Source: Clostridia bacterium (GTDB taxonomy: Bacteria > Bacillota > Clostridia > Oscillospirales > RGIG7773). From it: DNA of 64,000 nt. Under the pieces are notes generated by a model that was not told the origin of the DNA, searched no databases, and saw only the letters and a program-made list of their open reading frames with translations. The stretch's first letter is position 1; every line of letters begins with the position of its first letter. The translations under genes and the position numbers were made by a program. Below are positions 14,233-26,064 of this stretch, in pieces. Location of the stretch: positions 5,044 to 69,043 of the forward strand of contig JAFZHO010000039.1 in NCBI GenBank assembly GCA_017554835.1. Direction: 5' to 3'.

Positions 14233-15195
14233 CTAAATCAGTTGTCTGATATCTCTTCCTTTAAAAAGAAGAAGGTCGTGATACCCCATAAGGCGGGAAA
14301 CAATACGGTTTTCGTATTTTTTCATAAGGCCGTCGGGCTCAAGGTTTGTTGTGATAAGATTCAAAAGTCCCTTTTCCTGGCGAATATTTAGGATATTATA
14401 TAGCATAGCGGTGGAAAAAGGAGTAACCATTTCGCTTCCAAGGTCATCGATAATCAGAAGTGAACAGTTCATAATTTTATCGGTATATTCATAGCCGATA
14501 TTTGAGTATTTTTCTTTTTCGGTTTTGTCGAAAAGGTTTTGAGCATAGTCAAAAACTACGTCTTCTCCCTGCTCAACAAGACAGTTATAAACGCACTTTG
14601 ATAGAAAAGTTTTGCCCGTGCCGGTATTTCCCGCAAAGATAATTCCCTTTTTGTTTTGAGTAAGGGTGCGACAAAATTCCTCGGCACGAGATTTAACGAA
14701 AGTCATATAATCATACTCGGAAATCTCCTCTGCAACGAGGTGGTCTTTTCGGTAGTAGTTAAGGTCAAAAGCAGAAAAAGTATTTTCCATTGCTTTTGCC
14801 GCGTTTTTAAGAAGACGGATTTCTTCTTTTTTTAATTCTTCTTTGAAGCATTGGCAAGTTTCTGCCCCTATAAATCCGTAATCGCTGCATTTATCGCAAT
14901 TATATTTAAGATCCAGATAATCCTCGGGAAGATTCATACTTTTTAGAAGAGATTTGCGTTTTTCTTTAAGTTCTTTGTCTTTCTTTTTGGCGTTTTCCAG
15001 GGAGGCAGAGCCGCCGCTTAGAGCCAAACGGGTAAAGGTGGAAAGATTTGAGATAATTTCTTTATCGATTTCGGCAATTTCGGGATTTGACTCGTGAATG
15101 GAGTTTTTTCTCTTTTCAAAAGCAGCCATCTTTTCCTGCCTTGTTTTTTGAAAGAGGGATTTAACGTTTTGATATGCTATTTTCTGATAGTTCAT
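14233..15195 (-). CDS. dnaC: DnaC/DnaI-like helicase loader ATPase
   Basis: 320 residues. A coiled N-terminal third, a zinc-finger-like CDKC...CQC cluster (C100, C103, C114, C116), then an AAA+ domain with Walker A GNTGTGKT (189-196), Walker B LLIIDDLG and the sensor region NLITTNLEPDGL. This layout is that of Firmicute DnaI/DnaC proteins, which load the replicative helicase at the origin or at restart forks. Its ATG overlaps the stop of the dnaD-like gene by one base (TAATG), a sign of coupling. Confidence 0.9.
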   Translation of the reverse strand: MNYQKIAYQNVKSLFQKTRQEKMAAFEKRKNSIHESNPEIAEIDKEIISNLSTFTRLALSGGSASLENAKKKDKELKEKRKSLLKSMNLPEDYLDLKYNCDKCSDYGFIGAETCQCFKEELKKEEIRLLKNAAKAMENTFSAFDLNYYRKDHLVAEEISEYDYMTFVKSRAEEFCRTLTQNKKGIIFAGNTGTGKTFLSKCVYNCLVEQGEDVVFDYAQNLFDKTEKEKYSNIGYEYTDKIMNCSLLIIDDLGSEMVTPFSTAMLYNILNIRQEKGLLNLITTNLEPDGLMKKYENRIVSRLMGYHDLLLFKGRDIRQLI

Positions 15196-16139
15196 TATTT
15201 ACCCTCCTTGCCTTCTTTGATGGTTTTTTCGATTGCACCTTTGAAATATTTATCTATATCGTAGTTAGGAGTATCGTAGTCCTGAGTTTTTGGAGAAGGA
15301 TTTGCTTTTTTATATTCTTCTACCTGAACGGGAGTTTTAAGCCCCAAACGAGCCCAAACGTCAAGAAGTTTATTCATATAGGCAAAAGATAATCTGCCTG
15401 TTCTGTCCGCGGCAATATCGTAGGCCTTTTTGATAAGGTCGGTACTTGCTTTTTGCTCGTTTAACCATAAAGATATATATTTTTTCTCGTTTTCGGTAAA
15501 GGCACGGTTAATTCCAAGAAGATTTTTGATTTTTGAAACGGCTTTTTGGAATTTTTCCTGCTCCATAAGATATTTATCTGCTTTTTCGAGAGTGTTGATT
15601 CCGTTTTTGCTCCAGGTGGCGCAGACTTTTTCGATATATGCGATGCCGGTTTTTCCAAGGGCTTTGCAGTAACTTACGCAAGTGAGAATAACCTCAAAAG
15701 GCAACCCGTGGTAATCATAAATTCCATAAAGTTTAACGAGGTCGCTTTTTGAAATGGTATGGCCGATAAGTTCCTCGTATTGAAAAACAAAAGAGGAAAA
15801 CTCGCTTTCCGCCATTTTATCCTGGATTTCGGAAATATCGTAATTCGGCGTAAGTTCGTTTTTGCGAACAATATTATTAACAAGATAAAATCTGCCGTTT
15901 TTCTCTGCCATAACGCCTTTTTCCCGCCAGAAATTAAAGGATGCTTCAATTCGGGAAGAAGATAGCCCCGTATCCTTTTTCAAAAGTTCTATAGAAAGTT
16001 TGGTGTTCTGATTTCTGAGAAGATATAAAATTATCTTAAGATCGCTTTCGGAAGCGTCTTTCAGATGAAGGTCAACGATATCCGACGGCACCATAAAAAA
16101 TCTGCCGTATAAGGACATATCAAATATTATATTTTCCAT
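15195..16139 (-). CDS. dnaD: DnaD/DnaB-domain primosome protein
   Basis: 314 residues from ATG at 16139, fixed by GAGGAGG nine bases upstream; the frame is open 63 bases further but without a site. A winged-helix region (about 25-95: SDLKIILYLLRNQNTKLSIELLKKDTGLSSSRIEASFNFW, split by eye) is followed by two DnaD-type helical domains at about 125-195 and 215-275, the second with the LNEQKASTDLIKKAYDIA pattern. Proteins with two such domains help remodel DNA and recruit the helicase loader, here dnaC, which is the next gene. The C-terminal 40 residues are polar and disordered. Confidence 0.85.
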   Translation of the reverse strand: MENIIFDMSLYGRFFMVPSDIVDLHLKDASESDLKIILYLLRNQNTKLSIELLKKDTGLSSSRIEASFNFWREKGVMAEKNGRFYLVNNIVRKNELTPNYDISEIQDKMAESEFSSFVFQYEELIGHTISKSDLVKLYGIYDYHGLPFEVILTCVSYCKALGKTGIAYIEKVCATWSKNGINTLEKADKYLMEQEKFQKAVSKIKNLLGINRAFTENEKKYISLWLNEQKASTDLIKKAYDIAADRTGRLSFAYMNKLLDVWARLGLKTPVQVEEYKKANPSPKTQDYDTPNYDIDKYFKGAIEKTIKEGKEGK

Positions 16140-16172
16140 AAAAACGCCTCCTCGAAAATTCCGTATGCAACA

Positions 16173-16202
16173 ATTATACCATATTAAATAATCCAAAATC
16201 AA
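16173..16202 (-). promoter_or_regulatory. promoter of the dnaD-dnaC-cca operon
   Basis: Minus strand TTGATT (16197-16202) and TATAAT (16173-16178), 18 bases apart. Confidence 0.6.
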
Positions 16203-16219
16203 CTCGAAAGGATATAAAG

Positions 16220-16248
16220 TTGATAAGATGCGAGTTTTATGGTATTAT
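16220..16248 (+). promoter_or_regulatory. promoter of the prfB-trmB-lacZ operon
   Basis: TTGATA (16220-16225) and TATTAT (16243-16248), 17 bases apart, 35 bases before the prfB start and divergent from the dnaD promoter. Confidence 0.65.
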
Positions 16249-16283
16249 AAAATAGAATTAATATGGTCAAAAGGAGAAAATTT

Positions 16284-17399
16284 ATGGATATTAGATTTGA
16301 CGATATAAAATATAAACTAAATAATATGCAGTCGGATATTTCTGATCTTTACGATGCTATGAATATAAAAAAAGGGGAGGAACAGGTAGAAATTCTTAAT
16401 AAAGAGTCTGCTGCCCCTGATTTTTGGGATGACCAGGAAAATAGCCAAAAGGTTCTGAAAAAACTCAAAAACCTTAAAGATTCCATCGAGGGATATTATA
16501 AACTTAAAACTCTTTATGAAGATACCCTTACCCTTATCGAGATGGCAAAAGAACTTGACGATGATAGTCAGATAGACGAGGTTTTGGAAAATTACGAAAA
16601 AGTTTGTCAGGACCTTGAAAGTCAGAGATTAAAAACCCTATTAAAAGGGGAATACGATACCTTTAATGCAATTATAACCTTCCACGCAGGCGCAGGGGGA
16701 ACCGAGGCGCAAGACTGGGCGCAGATGCTTTATAGAATGTATACAAGATGGGCAGAGCGCAAAGGGTTCAAATATTCCGTTATTGATTATCTCGACGGTG
16801 ATGAGGCGGGAATAAAGTCTGCTTCTATCCTTATTGAGGGCGAATATGCCTACGGATTTCTAAAAAGCGAGATGGGAGTTCATAGACTTGTTAGAATTTC
16901 GCCTTTTGATGCATCGGGCCGTCGACATACTTCTTTTGCAAGTATAGAAATTATGCCTGAGTTCAACGACGAAATCGAAATAGAAATAAAAGACGAGGAT
17001 TTGAGAATCGATACTTACCGAAGCGGTGGCGCAGGTGGTCAGCATATTAATAAAACGGATTCCGCAGTAAGAATTACTCATATTCCAACGGGAATTGTTA
17101 CTGCTTGTCAGAACGAGAGAAGTCAGCATCAGAATAAAGATATGGCTATGAAAATGCTTAAATCCAAACTTCTTGAAATTAAAGAGAGAGAGCAGCTTGA
17201 AAAAATCGAGGATATTAAAGGCGTTCAAAAAGAGATCGCCTGGGGAAGCCAGATAAGATCTTACGTATTTATGCCTTATACCCTTGTTAAAGACCATAGA
17301 ACAGATTTCGAAAACGGCAACGTAACTGCGGTTATGGATGGCGATTTGGATGGATTTATAAACGCTTACCTAAAAAGTCAGGTAAAAAATGAGGATTAA
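16284..17399 (+). CDS. prfB: peptide chain release factor 2
   Basis: 371 residues from ATG at 16284, placed by AAAGGAG ahead of it; an upstream ATG at 16263 lacks a site. The SPF tripeptide that reads UGA/UAA stop codons is present (RISPFDASG), as is the catalytic GGQ (SGGAGGQHINKTDSAVRI). The protein is full length in a single frame: at the place where many prfB genes have the CTTTGA +1 frameshift site the sequence reads CTT TAC, so the autoregulatory frameshift is absent. First gene of an operon with trmB three bases downstream. Confidence 0.96.
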   Translation: MDIRFDDIKYKLNNMQSDISDLYDAMNIKKGEEQVEILNKESAAPDFWDDQENSQKVLKKLKNLKDSIEGYYKLKTLYEDTLTLIEMAKELDDDSQIDEVLENYEKVCQDLESQRLKTLLKGEYDTFNAIITFHAGAGGTEAQDWAQMLYRMYTRWAERKGFKYSVIDYLDGDEAGIKSASILIEGEYAYGFLKSEMGVHRLVRISPFDASGRRHTSFASIEIMPEFNDEIEIEIKDEDLRIDTYRSGGAGGQHINKTDSAVRITHIPTGIVTACQNERSQHQNKDMAMKMLKSKLLEIKEREQLEKIEDIKGVQKEIAWGSQIRSYVFMPYTLVKDHRTDFENGNVTAVMDGDLDGFINAYLKSQVKNED

Positions 17400-17402
17400 A
17401 AA

Positions 17403-18041
17403 ATGAGAGCAAGAAAAAGAAAAAATACCCCAACCCGTATGGAAAATTGTAGCGATATATGGGTAAAAGACTATAAAAACCATAAAGGAAAATGGAATAT
17501 ATTATTCGGCAACCAAAACCCAATCCACCTGGAAATCGGATGTGGAAAAGGGGATTTCGTTTTGGGGATGGCAAAACTTTACCCTGATATAAATTTCGTT
17601 GCGGTGGAAAAATTCCCCGACGTTATCGTTCTTGCTATGGAGAAGATTAAGTCTGCCGAACTTAAAAACGTGCTATTTATTTCCGCCGATGCAAAAGAAC
17701 TTTGCGAGACTTTCAAAAAAGGGGAAGTTGAGCGAATTTATCTTAATTTCTCCGACCCCTGGCCAAGAAATAAAAACAGTAAACGCCGTTTGACTCACGA
17801 GAATTTTCTGAATATTTATAAAAAACTTCTCAGAAAAGGTCAGTTTATATATTTCAAAACCGATAATAAAAAACTATTTGAGTTTTCTTTGAATGAATTT
17901 TGCCGTTGCAATTTTCTATTGCAGAATATTTCCCTTGATCTACATAACAGTAATATGGAAAATAACGTAATGACAGAATACGAGAAAAACTTTTCCGAAA
18001 AGGGATTTCCCATTTATCGACTTGAAGCAATGTATAAATAA
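17403..18041 (+). CDS. trmB: tRNA (guanine-N7-)-methyltransferase
   Basis: 212 residues. Family motifs: the SAM-binding LEIGCGKGDFVLGMA, the following FVAVEKF strand, and the NFSDPWPRNKNSKRRLTHENFL signature (split here for length: substrate loop DPWPR...KRRL). It places m7G at position 46 of tRNA. It follows prfB by three bases and precedes lacZ by 12, in one transcription unit. Confidence 0.95.
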   Translation: MRARKRKNTPTRMENCSDIWVKDYKNHKGKWNILFGNQNPIHLEIGCGKGDFVLGMAKLYPDINFVAVEKFPDVIVLAMEKIKSAELKNVLFISADAKELCETFKKGEVERIYLNFSDPWPRNKNSKRRLTHENFLNIYKKLLRKGQFIYFKTDNKKLFEFSLNEFCRCNFLLQNISLDLHNSNMENNVMTEYEKNFSEKGFPIYRLEAMYK

Positions 18042-20900
<2,859 letters not shown>

Positions 20901-20902
20901 AA

Positions 20903-20930
20903 AAACTCCCCGTTTTTACGGGGAGTTTTT
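20903..20930. terminator. bidirectional terminator between lacZ and walJ
   Basis: AAAAACTCCCCG-TTTTTA-CGGGGAGTTTTT between convergent genes. Confidence 0.9.
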
Positions 20931-20931
20931 G

Positions 20932-21720
20932 CTATAATATTATCTTTTCGCTTATTTTATCAAAGTCGGCGACGGAGAGGGTATAGTCGGTATTTTTTGC
21001 CCCGTGGGAGCTAAGGGCTTCTCTTGCGCTTTCAAGGGCGAGGGAAGGCAGATTATTCTCACGGCTCAGATGCCCCAAAACGAACTGGTCGGTTTTTGTT
21101 TCTAAAAGCTTAACAATAAACTTTGCGCAGTTTTCGTTGGATAAATGCCCGAAATCCGAAAGAATTCTTCTTTTCAGAGGGTATGGGTATTTAGGGTTTG
21201 ATAATAGCATATTCACGTCGTGGTTTGATTCAATAAGAACTTTATCGCAGGTGATAAGATTTTTCTCAACGTCCTCGCAGATTTTTCCTATATCCGTTGC
21301 GATGCCAAGTTTTTTATCTCCGTTAAAAATGGTATATCCCATACTGTCGGCGCTATCGTGCCAGGTATTAAAAGGGGTAATCTCTATATCGTTTATGTAA
21401 AACGGTTTATCTTTTTCTACTATTTTATATAACGAAGCGTCTATCTCGGGGTAGATGGTTTTTATTTTTTCCACCGTTTTTTCGTTTGCATAAATGGGAA
21501 CGGGGAATTTTTTTATAAAGGTTTTGAGAGAATTTATATGGTCGGAATGTTCGTGGGTGATGAGAATTCCCTGAATTTCGCTATACGAACTATCAAGTTC
21601 CGCGAGGGCTTTTGAAATTTTTCGAAAACTTCCGCCACAGTCGATAAGTATGGTGGCTTTATCTTTATAGATATAGGAATTTCCCGTGCTTCCGCTGAAT
21701 AATGAACAAAAATAGCCCAT
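20932..21720 (-). CDS. walJ: metallo-beta-lactamase-fold hydrolase, WalJ/YycJ-like
   Basis: 262 residues. The zinc-binding THEHSDH motif is at about 55-61, with later ligands in FNTWHDSADS and LGHLSREN; the opening FCSLFSGSTGNSYIY is typical of the YycJ branch. In Bacillus walJ belongs to the walRK operon and has been linked to DNA replication-cell wall coordination and double-strand-DNA exonuclease activity. Here it follows murA and a WalRK-like pair on the same strand, supporting this name over a generic MBL hydrolase. Confidence 0.78.
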   Translation of the reverse strand: MGYFCSLFSGSTGNSYIYKDKATILIDCGGSFRKISKALAELDSSYSEIQGILITHEHSDHINSLKTFIKKFPVPIYANEKTVEKIKTIYPEIDASLYKIVEKDKPFYINDIEITPFNTWHDSADSMGYTIFNGDKKLGIATDIGKICEDVEKNLITCDKVLIESNHDVNMLLSNPKYPYPLKRRILSDFGHLSNENCAKFIVKLLETKTDQFVLGHLSRENNLPSLALESAREALSSHGAKNTDYTLSVADFDKISEKIIL

Positions 21721-21744
21721 ATAAATCTCCTTTCTTAAAATATT

Positions 21745-21768
21745 CGCCTTGACAATACTGCCAAGGCG
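21745..21768 (-). terminator. weak hairpin between murA and walJ
   Basis: CGCCTTG...CAAGGCG stem with a ten-base loop; on the minus strand the tail is AATATTTT, so termination after murA would be partial. The stronger T tract is on the plus strand, where no gene ends. Confidence 0.4.
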
Positions 21769-21778
21769 ATTTTTATTA

Positions 21779-23074
21779 TTATATTACGTCTTTTATAACG
21801 CTGCCGTCGGGAATAGAGACTTTTTTAATATCAGCGCCAAGACTTCTCAATTTTTCTACCAAGTTTTCGTAGCCACGTTCGATATAATGGATATCAAGAA
21901 CCTCTGTTCTGCCCTCGGCAATAAGCCCTGCAATAACAAGGGCTGCGCCTGCTCTCAAATCGCAGGAGCTAACGGGAGCGCCCATAAGAGAAGAAACTCC
22001 CTCAACTACGGCAACCTTGCCGTCAACCTGAATCTCGGCGCCCATTTTATTCAGTTCGCCAACGTAGCGGAAACGATGGTCATATACGCCCTCGGTTACG
22101 ATGCTTGTCCCCTTTGCGATAGAAAGAAGAGTGGTAAACTGAGGTTGCATATCCGTTGGGAAACCGGGATAATAATAGGTTTTTATATTAGTTTTTGTTA
22201 GTGGGTTTTTATAGAAAACGCGAACGGCATCATCGTATTCCTCAACGCCAACCCCTGCTTCGATAAGTTTTGCAGTGATGCATTCAAGATGCTTTGGAAT
22301 TACGTTTTTTATAGTAACGTCGCCCAAAGTTGCCGCCGCCGCAACCATATAAGTTCCCGCTTCTATCTGGTCGGGGATAATGGTATAGGTAGCACCAAAA
22401 AGTTTAGGAACGCCGTTAATTTTTATAACGTCGGTTCCTGCACCTTTAACGTCGGCGCCCATTGTATTCAAAAAGTTTGCCAAATCAACTATATGAGGTT
22501 CTTTTGCGGCATTTTCGATAATGGTCTGGCCCTCTGCCTTTGCTGCTGCAAGCATAATATTGATAGTTGCGCCAACGCTTGCCATATCAAGATAAATAGA
22601 GGTTCCTATAAGTTTATCAACGCTTGCTACTATGCAGCCGCCGTCTGCCTGAATCTCGGCACCAAGAAGGGTAAAGCCCTTGAGATGCTGGTCAATGGGA
22701 CGAACTCCGAAATCGCAACCGCCCGGCATGGGAACGGCGCATTTGCCGCATCTTCCAAGGAGCGCTCCGATAAGATAGCAGGAAGCGCGCATTTTTGCGG
22801 GAAGGTCGGGGGGAGCTTCAAAGGTTCTGACGCCGTCGCAGTTAATCTCAACGGTGGAAGAATCGATATAGCGAACGGTGGCGCCCATTGTATATAAAAT
22901 TTCAAGCATTAGTTTGACGTCGCTGATATTGGGAAGGTTTTCGATAATGCAGGGTCCGTCTGCAAGAAGGGTAGCGGGAATTACTGCAACGGCAGCATTT
23001 TTAGCACCGGCAATCTCAACACTGCCGATGAGTTTTTTGTTGCCGTGTATAACGTATTTTTCCAAAAATATCAT
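21779..23074 (-). CDS. murA: UDP-N-acetylglucosamine 1-carboxyvinyltransferase
   Basis: 431 residues. First committed step of peptidoglycan synthesis: transfers enolpyruvate from PEP to UDP-GlcNAc. Seen: GSVEIAGAKNAAV (lysine of the active site), the PGGCDFGVRP loop with the catalytic, fosfomycin-sensitive cysteine, and the C-terminal DLRAGAALVIAGLIAEG block. Firmicutes often have two paralogues (MurA, MurZ) that cannot be told apart here. ATG at 23074 is preferred over a TTG at 23080. It lies 43 bases after the kinase gene, with no terminator between. Confidence 0.95.
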   Translation of the reverse strand: MIFLEKYVIHGNKKLIGSVEIAGAKNAAVAVIPATLLADGPCIIENLPNISDVKLMLEILYTMGATVRYIDSSTVEINCDGVRTFEAPPDLPAKMRASCYLIGALLGRCGKCAVPMPGGCDFGVRPIDQHLKGFTLLGAEIQADGGCIVASVDKLIGTSIYLDMASVGATINIMLAAAKAEGQTIIENAAKEPHIVDLANFLNTMGADVKGAGTDVIKINGVPKLFGATYTIIPDQIEAGTYMVAAAATLGDVTIKNVIPKHLECITAKLIEAGVGVEEYDDAVRVFYKNPLTKTNIKTYYYPGFPTDMQPQFTTLLSIAKGTSIVTEGVYDHRFRYVGELNKMGAEIQVDGKVAVVEGVSSLMGAPVSSCDLRAGAALVIAGLIAEGRTEVLDIHYIERGYENLVEKLRSLGADIKKVSIPDGSVIKDVI

Positions 23075-23117
23075 CCCCAATACAATTATTCATATTATTA
23101 TAACATTTTAGAAATAT

Positions 23118-24857
23118 TTATGCAATAGGTAAAGAAAGAACAAATCTATTTCCATTTTCAAAAGAAGCATCAAGATAAAGGTCGCCGCCGTGTTTTCTTG
23201 AGCTTTCTCTTGAGATAGCAAGACCAAGCCCCGTTCCGCCTGTTTGGCGTGAACGTGCTTTATCAACGCGGAAAAATCTCTCAAAAATTTTATCGTTATA
23301 TTCAGACGGGATTTTTTCGCCGTGGTCAATAACGGACATAATAATATTGTTGCCTTTTTTCTCGGTTGTAATTCTGATAGTATCTTTTTTTATTGTGTAT
23401 TTTATGGCATTTGATATAATGTTTTCTACGCAGCGGTAAATAAGGTTTTCGTCTGCGGTTATGGAAAATTCAAAGAGGTTTTCAAGGTCGAAGGAAATCT
23501 CTTTTTCTTTTGCGTTTATGGAAACGTTTTTAACTGCGGACAAGATAGTTTCTTTTATATCAAATACTGATTTTGAAAGGGTTTCTTCCTTTTCGTTTTT
23601 AGATAAAGTAAGCATATCCTTAACGATTTTTGCCATTCTGTCCGTTTCCTTTAATATGGTATTTAGAAAATCTTTTTTGATTTCGGATGGCATTTCATCA
23701 TCGTCATAAATACTCTGGGCATAGCTTTTAACCACGGTAAGTGGGGTTTTGAGCTCGTGGGAAGCGTTTGCCGCAAAGGTTTTTTGCAAGGTTATGTAAT
23801 TTTGTTCCTCGGAAACGTCGTGGATTATGCAGAGAAGATTTTTCTCACTTGTTTCAAAGGGGGCAAAAATGATTTTCAGGGTTTTATCCTCTTTTGGAAG
23901 AAGATAGGAAAAAGTTTTTTCTCCCATATCAAGAAGGTCCTTAAAATCTTTTTCAAGGAAAGAGAAGATGGAGGAGAACAAAGCTTTTTTATCAAAATTA
24001 AAAAGCTCTTTTGCAACGTCGTTATAGTGATAAAGTTTTCCCTCTTTTGAAAAAACCATTACTCCGTCTGTCAGATGGGAGAAGATGGCGGAGAGCTTAT
24101 TTTTCTCGTCGTTAAGATTGTCGAGGGAGGTTTTTAACTTTGAGGACATACTGTCAAATGCTTTTGATAAAAGCCCGATTTCGTCGGTGCTTTTGGAATT
24201 TAAGCGAAATTCCAGATTTCCTTCTTCGATTTTCTTTGCTGCAAAGGTTAAATCCTCGATGGGTTTTGTTATTATTTTTGAAATTTTAAAAGATAAAATA
24301 ACAGAAATCAAAAGCCCTAAAAAACAGCACCCCAAAGTAACAACGGAAACAGAGGAGATAATGCTATTTACTTTTGCCATGCTATCCGTCACGCATATAA
24401 CTCCAAGAATCTGGGTTTTGTATTTAAGGGGCGTGCAGAAAATCATTGACCTGCCAAAATAATTTATAGAGTTTTCAAAATTGCCGTTAAGGGCGTTTTT
24501 GAAATTTTCTGTTTTGATTATTTCGTCGTTTTGAAGATGGCTTTCTCCCGAAAGGGTTTTTCCGTCGGCAGATAAAATTATATATCCACGGTCGCTGTTA
24601 AGGGATAGATTCAGCTTCTGATTTTCTACTCCTTCCATAACGCTATGCAAAAAATCCTCATTGCTTTTTGAAAGGGCGGCATACTGACCTATAAAATCCT
24701 TATTCAGAACTTTTTCCGTATCGGAATAAAAATTATTTATAAAGAAAAACCGAACGGAAAGACTGATAAGGGACCCAACGAAAAAAAGCATTACAATAAC
24801 AAGACAAATAAAAGAAATGAGAAATTTAGTTTTTATGGTATTTTTCTTTTCTTTCAT
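23118..24857 (-). CDS. two-component sensor histidine kinase, WalK/PhoR type
   Basis: 579 residues from ATG at 24857, four bases after the regulator's stop; the longer open frame runs into that gene. Order: membrane segment (about 14-38), extracellular PAS-like sensor, second membrane segment (168-191), HAMP (192-245), cytoplasmic PAS (about 255-350), HisKA with phospho-acceptor H367 in ASHELKTPLT, and a HATPase domain with N box (NIISNAIKYT) and GTGLGLAIS. This matches WalK, which senses wall synthesis, and the next genes are murA and walJ. PhoR is the alternative, since the layouts are alike. Confidence 0.85.
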   Translation of the reverse strand: MKEKKNTIKTKFLISFICLVIVMLFFVGSLISLSVRFFFINNFYSDTEKVLNKDFIGQYAALSKSNEDFLHSVMEGVENQKLNLSLNSDRGYIILSADGKTLSGESHLQNDEIIKTENFKNALNGNFENSINYFGRSMIFCTPLKYKTQILGVICVTDSMAKVNSIISSVSVVTLGCCFLGLLISVILSFKISKIITKPIEDLTFAAKKIEEGNLEFRLNSKSTDEIGLLSKAFDSMSSKLKTSLDNLNDEKNKLSAIFSHLTDGVMVFSKEGKLYHYNDVAKELFNFDKKALFSSIFSFLEKDFKDLLDMGEKTFSYLLPKEDKTLKIIFAPFETSEKNLLCIIHDVSEEQNYITLQKTFAANASHELKTPLTVVKSYAQSIYDDDEMPSEIKKDFLNTILKETDRMAKIVKDMLTLSKNEKEETLSKSVFDIKETILSAVKNVSINAKEKEISFDLENLFEFSITADENLIYRCVENIISNAIKYTIKKDTIRITTEKKGNNIIMSVIDHGEKIPSEYNDKIFERFFRVDKARSRQTGGTGLGLAISRESSRKHGGDLYLDASFENGNRFVLSLPIA

Positions 24858-24861
24858 ATAA

Positions 24862-25527
24862 TTACTCCAAATCAAGATAATATCCTGCGCCACGCCGGGT
24901 TTTAATGATATCAAAGTTTTCCATCTTTGCACGAAGACGCTTTATGGTAACGTCAACCCCACGGGTATCGCCGATATATTCTTCGTATCCCCAGATTTTT
25001 TTGAGAAGCTCTTCTCTTGAAAATACTCTTGACGGATTTTTTGAAAAAAGGTCTAAAAGAAGATTTTCCCTTGCGGTGAGGGGGATTTTTTCTCCGTTTA
25101 AAATTATTTCGCTATTTTTAAAATCAAAGAAAAGATTTTCCTTTAATAAAAGTCTGTCTGATTTGGGCGGGGCTTTTCTGATATTTGCGTTGATTCTTGC
25201 AATAAGCTCTCTGTTTGAAAAGGGCTTTGAAACGTAGTCGTTTGCCCCAAGCTCGAACCCTCGCACCTTTGAATCCTCGTCATCCATGGCGGTGAGCATA
25301 ATTACGGGGGTGGTTTTTTTCTCACGAAGGCCCTTTAAAATATCAAATCCGTTCATAAAGGGGAGCATTACGTCAAGAAGGATAATATCAAAATCCTCTT
25401 TAAGAGAAAGAGAAAGTCCTTTTTCTCCGTCCGTTGCAAAAGAGAGGGAAAAGCCCTCTTTATCAAGAATATATTTTAAAATTGAAATTATATTTTCGTC
25501 GTCTTCGACTATAAGGATTTTGCTCAT
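24862..25527 (-). CDS. OmpR-family response regulator, WalR-like
   Basis: 221 residues from ATG at 25527 with GGGAGGG seven bases upstream; the frame is open to 25545. Receiver domain with acidic pocket E8-D9-D10, phospho-acceptor D52 (LLDVML), T79-region LTAMDD and K (VSKPF); then a winged-helix DNA-binding domain ending WGYEEYIGDTRGVDVTIKRL, close to the WalR/YycF recognition region. It controls the kinase-murA-walJ string by position and may regulate wall genes; target sites were not found. Confidence 0.88.
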   Translation of the reverse strand: MSKILIVEDDENIISILKYILDKEGFSLSFATDGEKGLSLSLKEDFDIILLDVMLPFMNGFDILKGLREKKTTPVIMLTAMDDEDSKVRGFELGANDYVSKPFSNRELIARINANIRKAPPKSDRLLLKENLFFDFKNSEIILNGEKIPLTARENLLLDLFSKNPSRVFSREELLKKIWGYEEYIGDTRGVDVTIKRLRAKMENFDIIKTRRGAGYYLDLE

Positions 25528-25553
25528 TATTATCCCTCCCCCCATTTTTCTTC

Positions 25554-25583
25554 ATTATATCATATATTATAAAGAAGTGTAAA
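25554..25583 (-). promoter_or_regulatory. promoter of the response regulator operon
   Basis: Minus strand TTTACA (25578-25583) and TATAAT (25554-25559), 18 bases apart. Confidence 0.55.
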
Positions 25584-25589
25584 CACGTT

Positions 25590-25870
25590 ATAATAAGGAA
25601 AAAAGTTAAAAATGAAATTTAAATTTCAAAAGTAAATTTTGGTTAAAGAAAAATTAGTTTACATAACACGACGGTAAATCAAGGGTTTTGGGAGAAATGG
25701 AAAATTTTAAAGGTAAGAAACATAGCATTATCAAGGGTTATCAACATTATCCACCGAGTTATCCACAATAATTATGTTAACATTGCAAGTAAATGTTAAA
25801 AAAAAATTATCCACCGCCCAAAATGGCTATATTCCACACTTTTCACAGAGTTATCCACAATTCCGGTGAT
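25590..25870. other. DnaA-box cluster with adjacent AT-rich DNA, candidate replication origin
   Basis: Two perfect DnaA boxes TTATCCACA (25759-25767, 25851-25859) and three one-mismatch boxes (25738-25746 TTATCAACA; 25747-25755 and 25807-25815 TTATCCACC), all in the same orientation inside 122 bases. About 80 bases of very AT-rich DNA lie just left (25590-25670) and another AT-rich tract lies at 26010-26065. The surrounding 25546-26035 has no convincing gene. Gene direction switches here, leftward to the left and rightward to the right. dnaA and dnaN are not in the window, and rplM-rpsI on the left run against the expected direction, so origin function is inferred. Confidence 0.6.
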
Positions 25871-26035
25871 TTTCTTCGGCAAAAAGGAACTGCTCCCGAA
25901 CCCTTGATTTTCAAGGATTTGGAGAGTTTTTTACAGAAAATGACGCAAGATGAGACAAAAATTCACTTTTTTCGACTTTGGATTTTTAAAGGTCGTGTCA
26001 ATAGCAAAGTTTGACTTTTTTCAAAAAAATTTTTA

Positions 26036-26064
26036 TTGACATATCAAAATATATTTTGTATAAT
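26036..26064 (+). promoter_or_regulatory. promoter of the TPP riboswitch-thiT transcript
   Basis: Perfect TTGACA (26036-26041) and TATAAT (26059-26064), 17 bases apart, ending about eight bases before the riboswitch. Confidence 0.88.

Noticed and set aside
25793..26014. 73-codon open frame across the DnaA-box region
   Set aside because: No ribosome site, low-complexity composition, and it overlaps the DnaA boxes; most likely chance.
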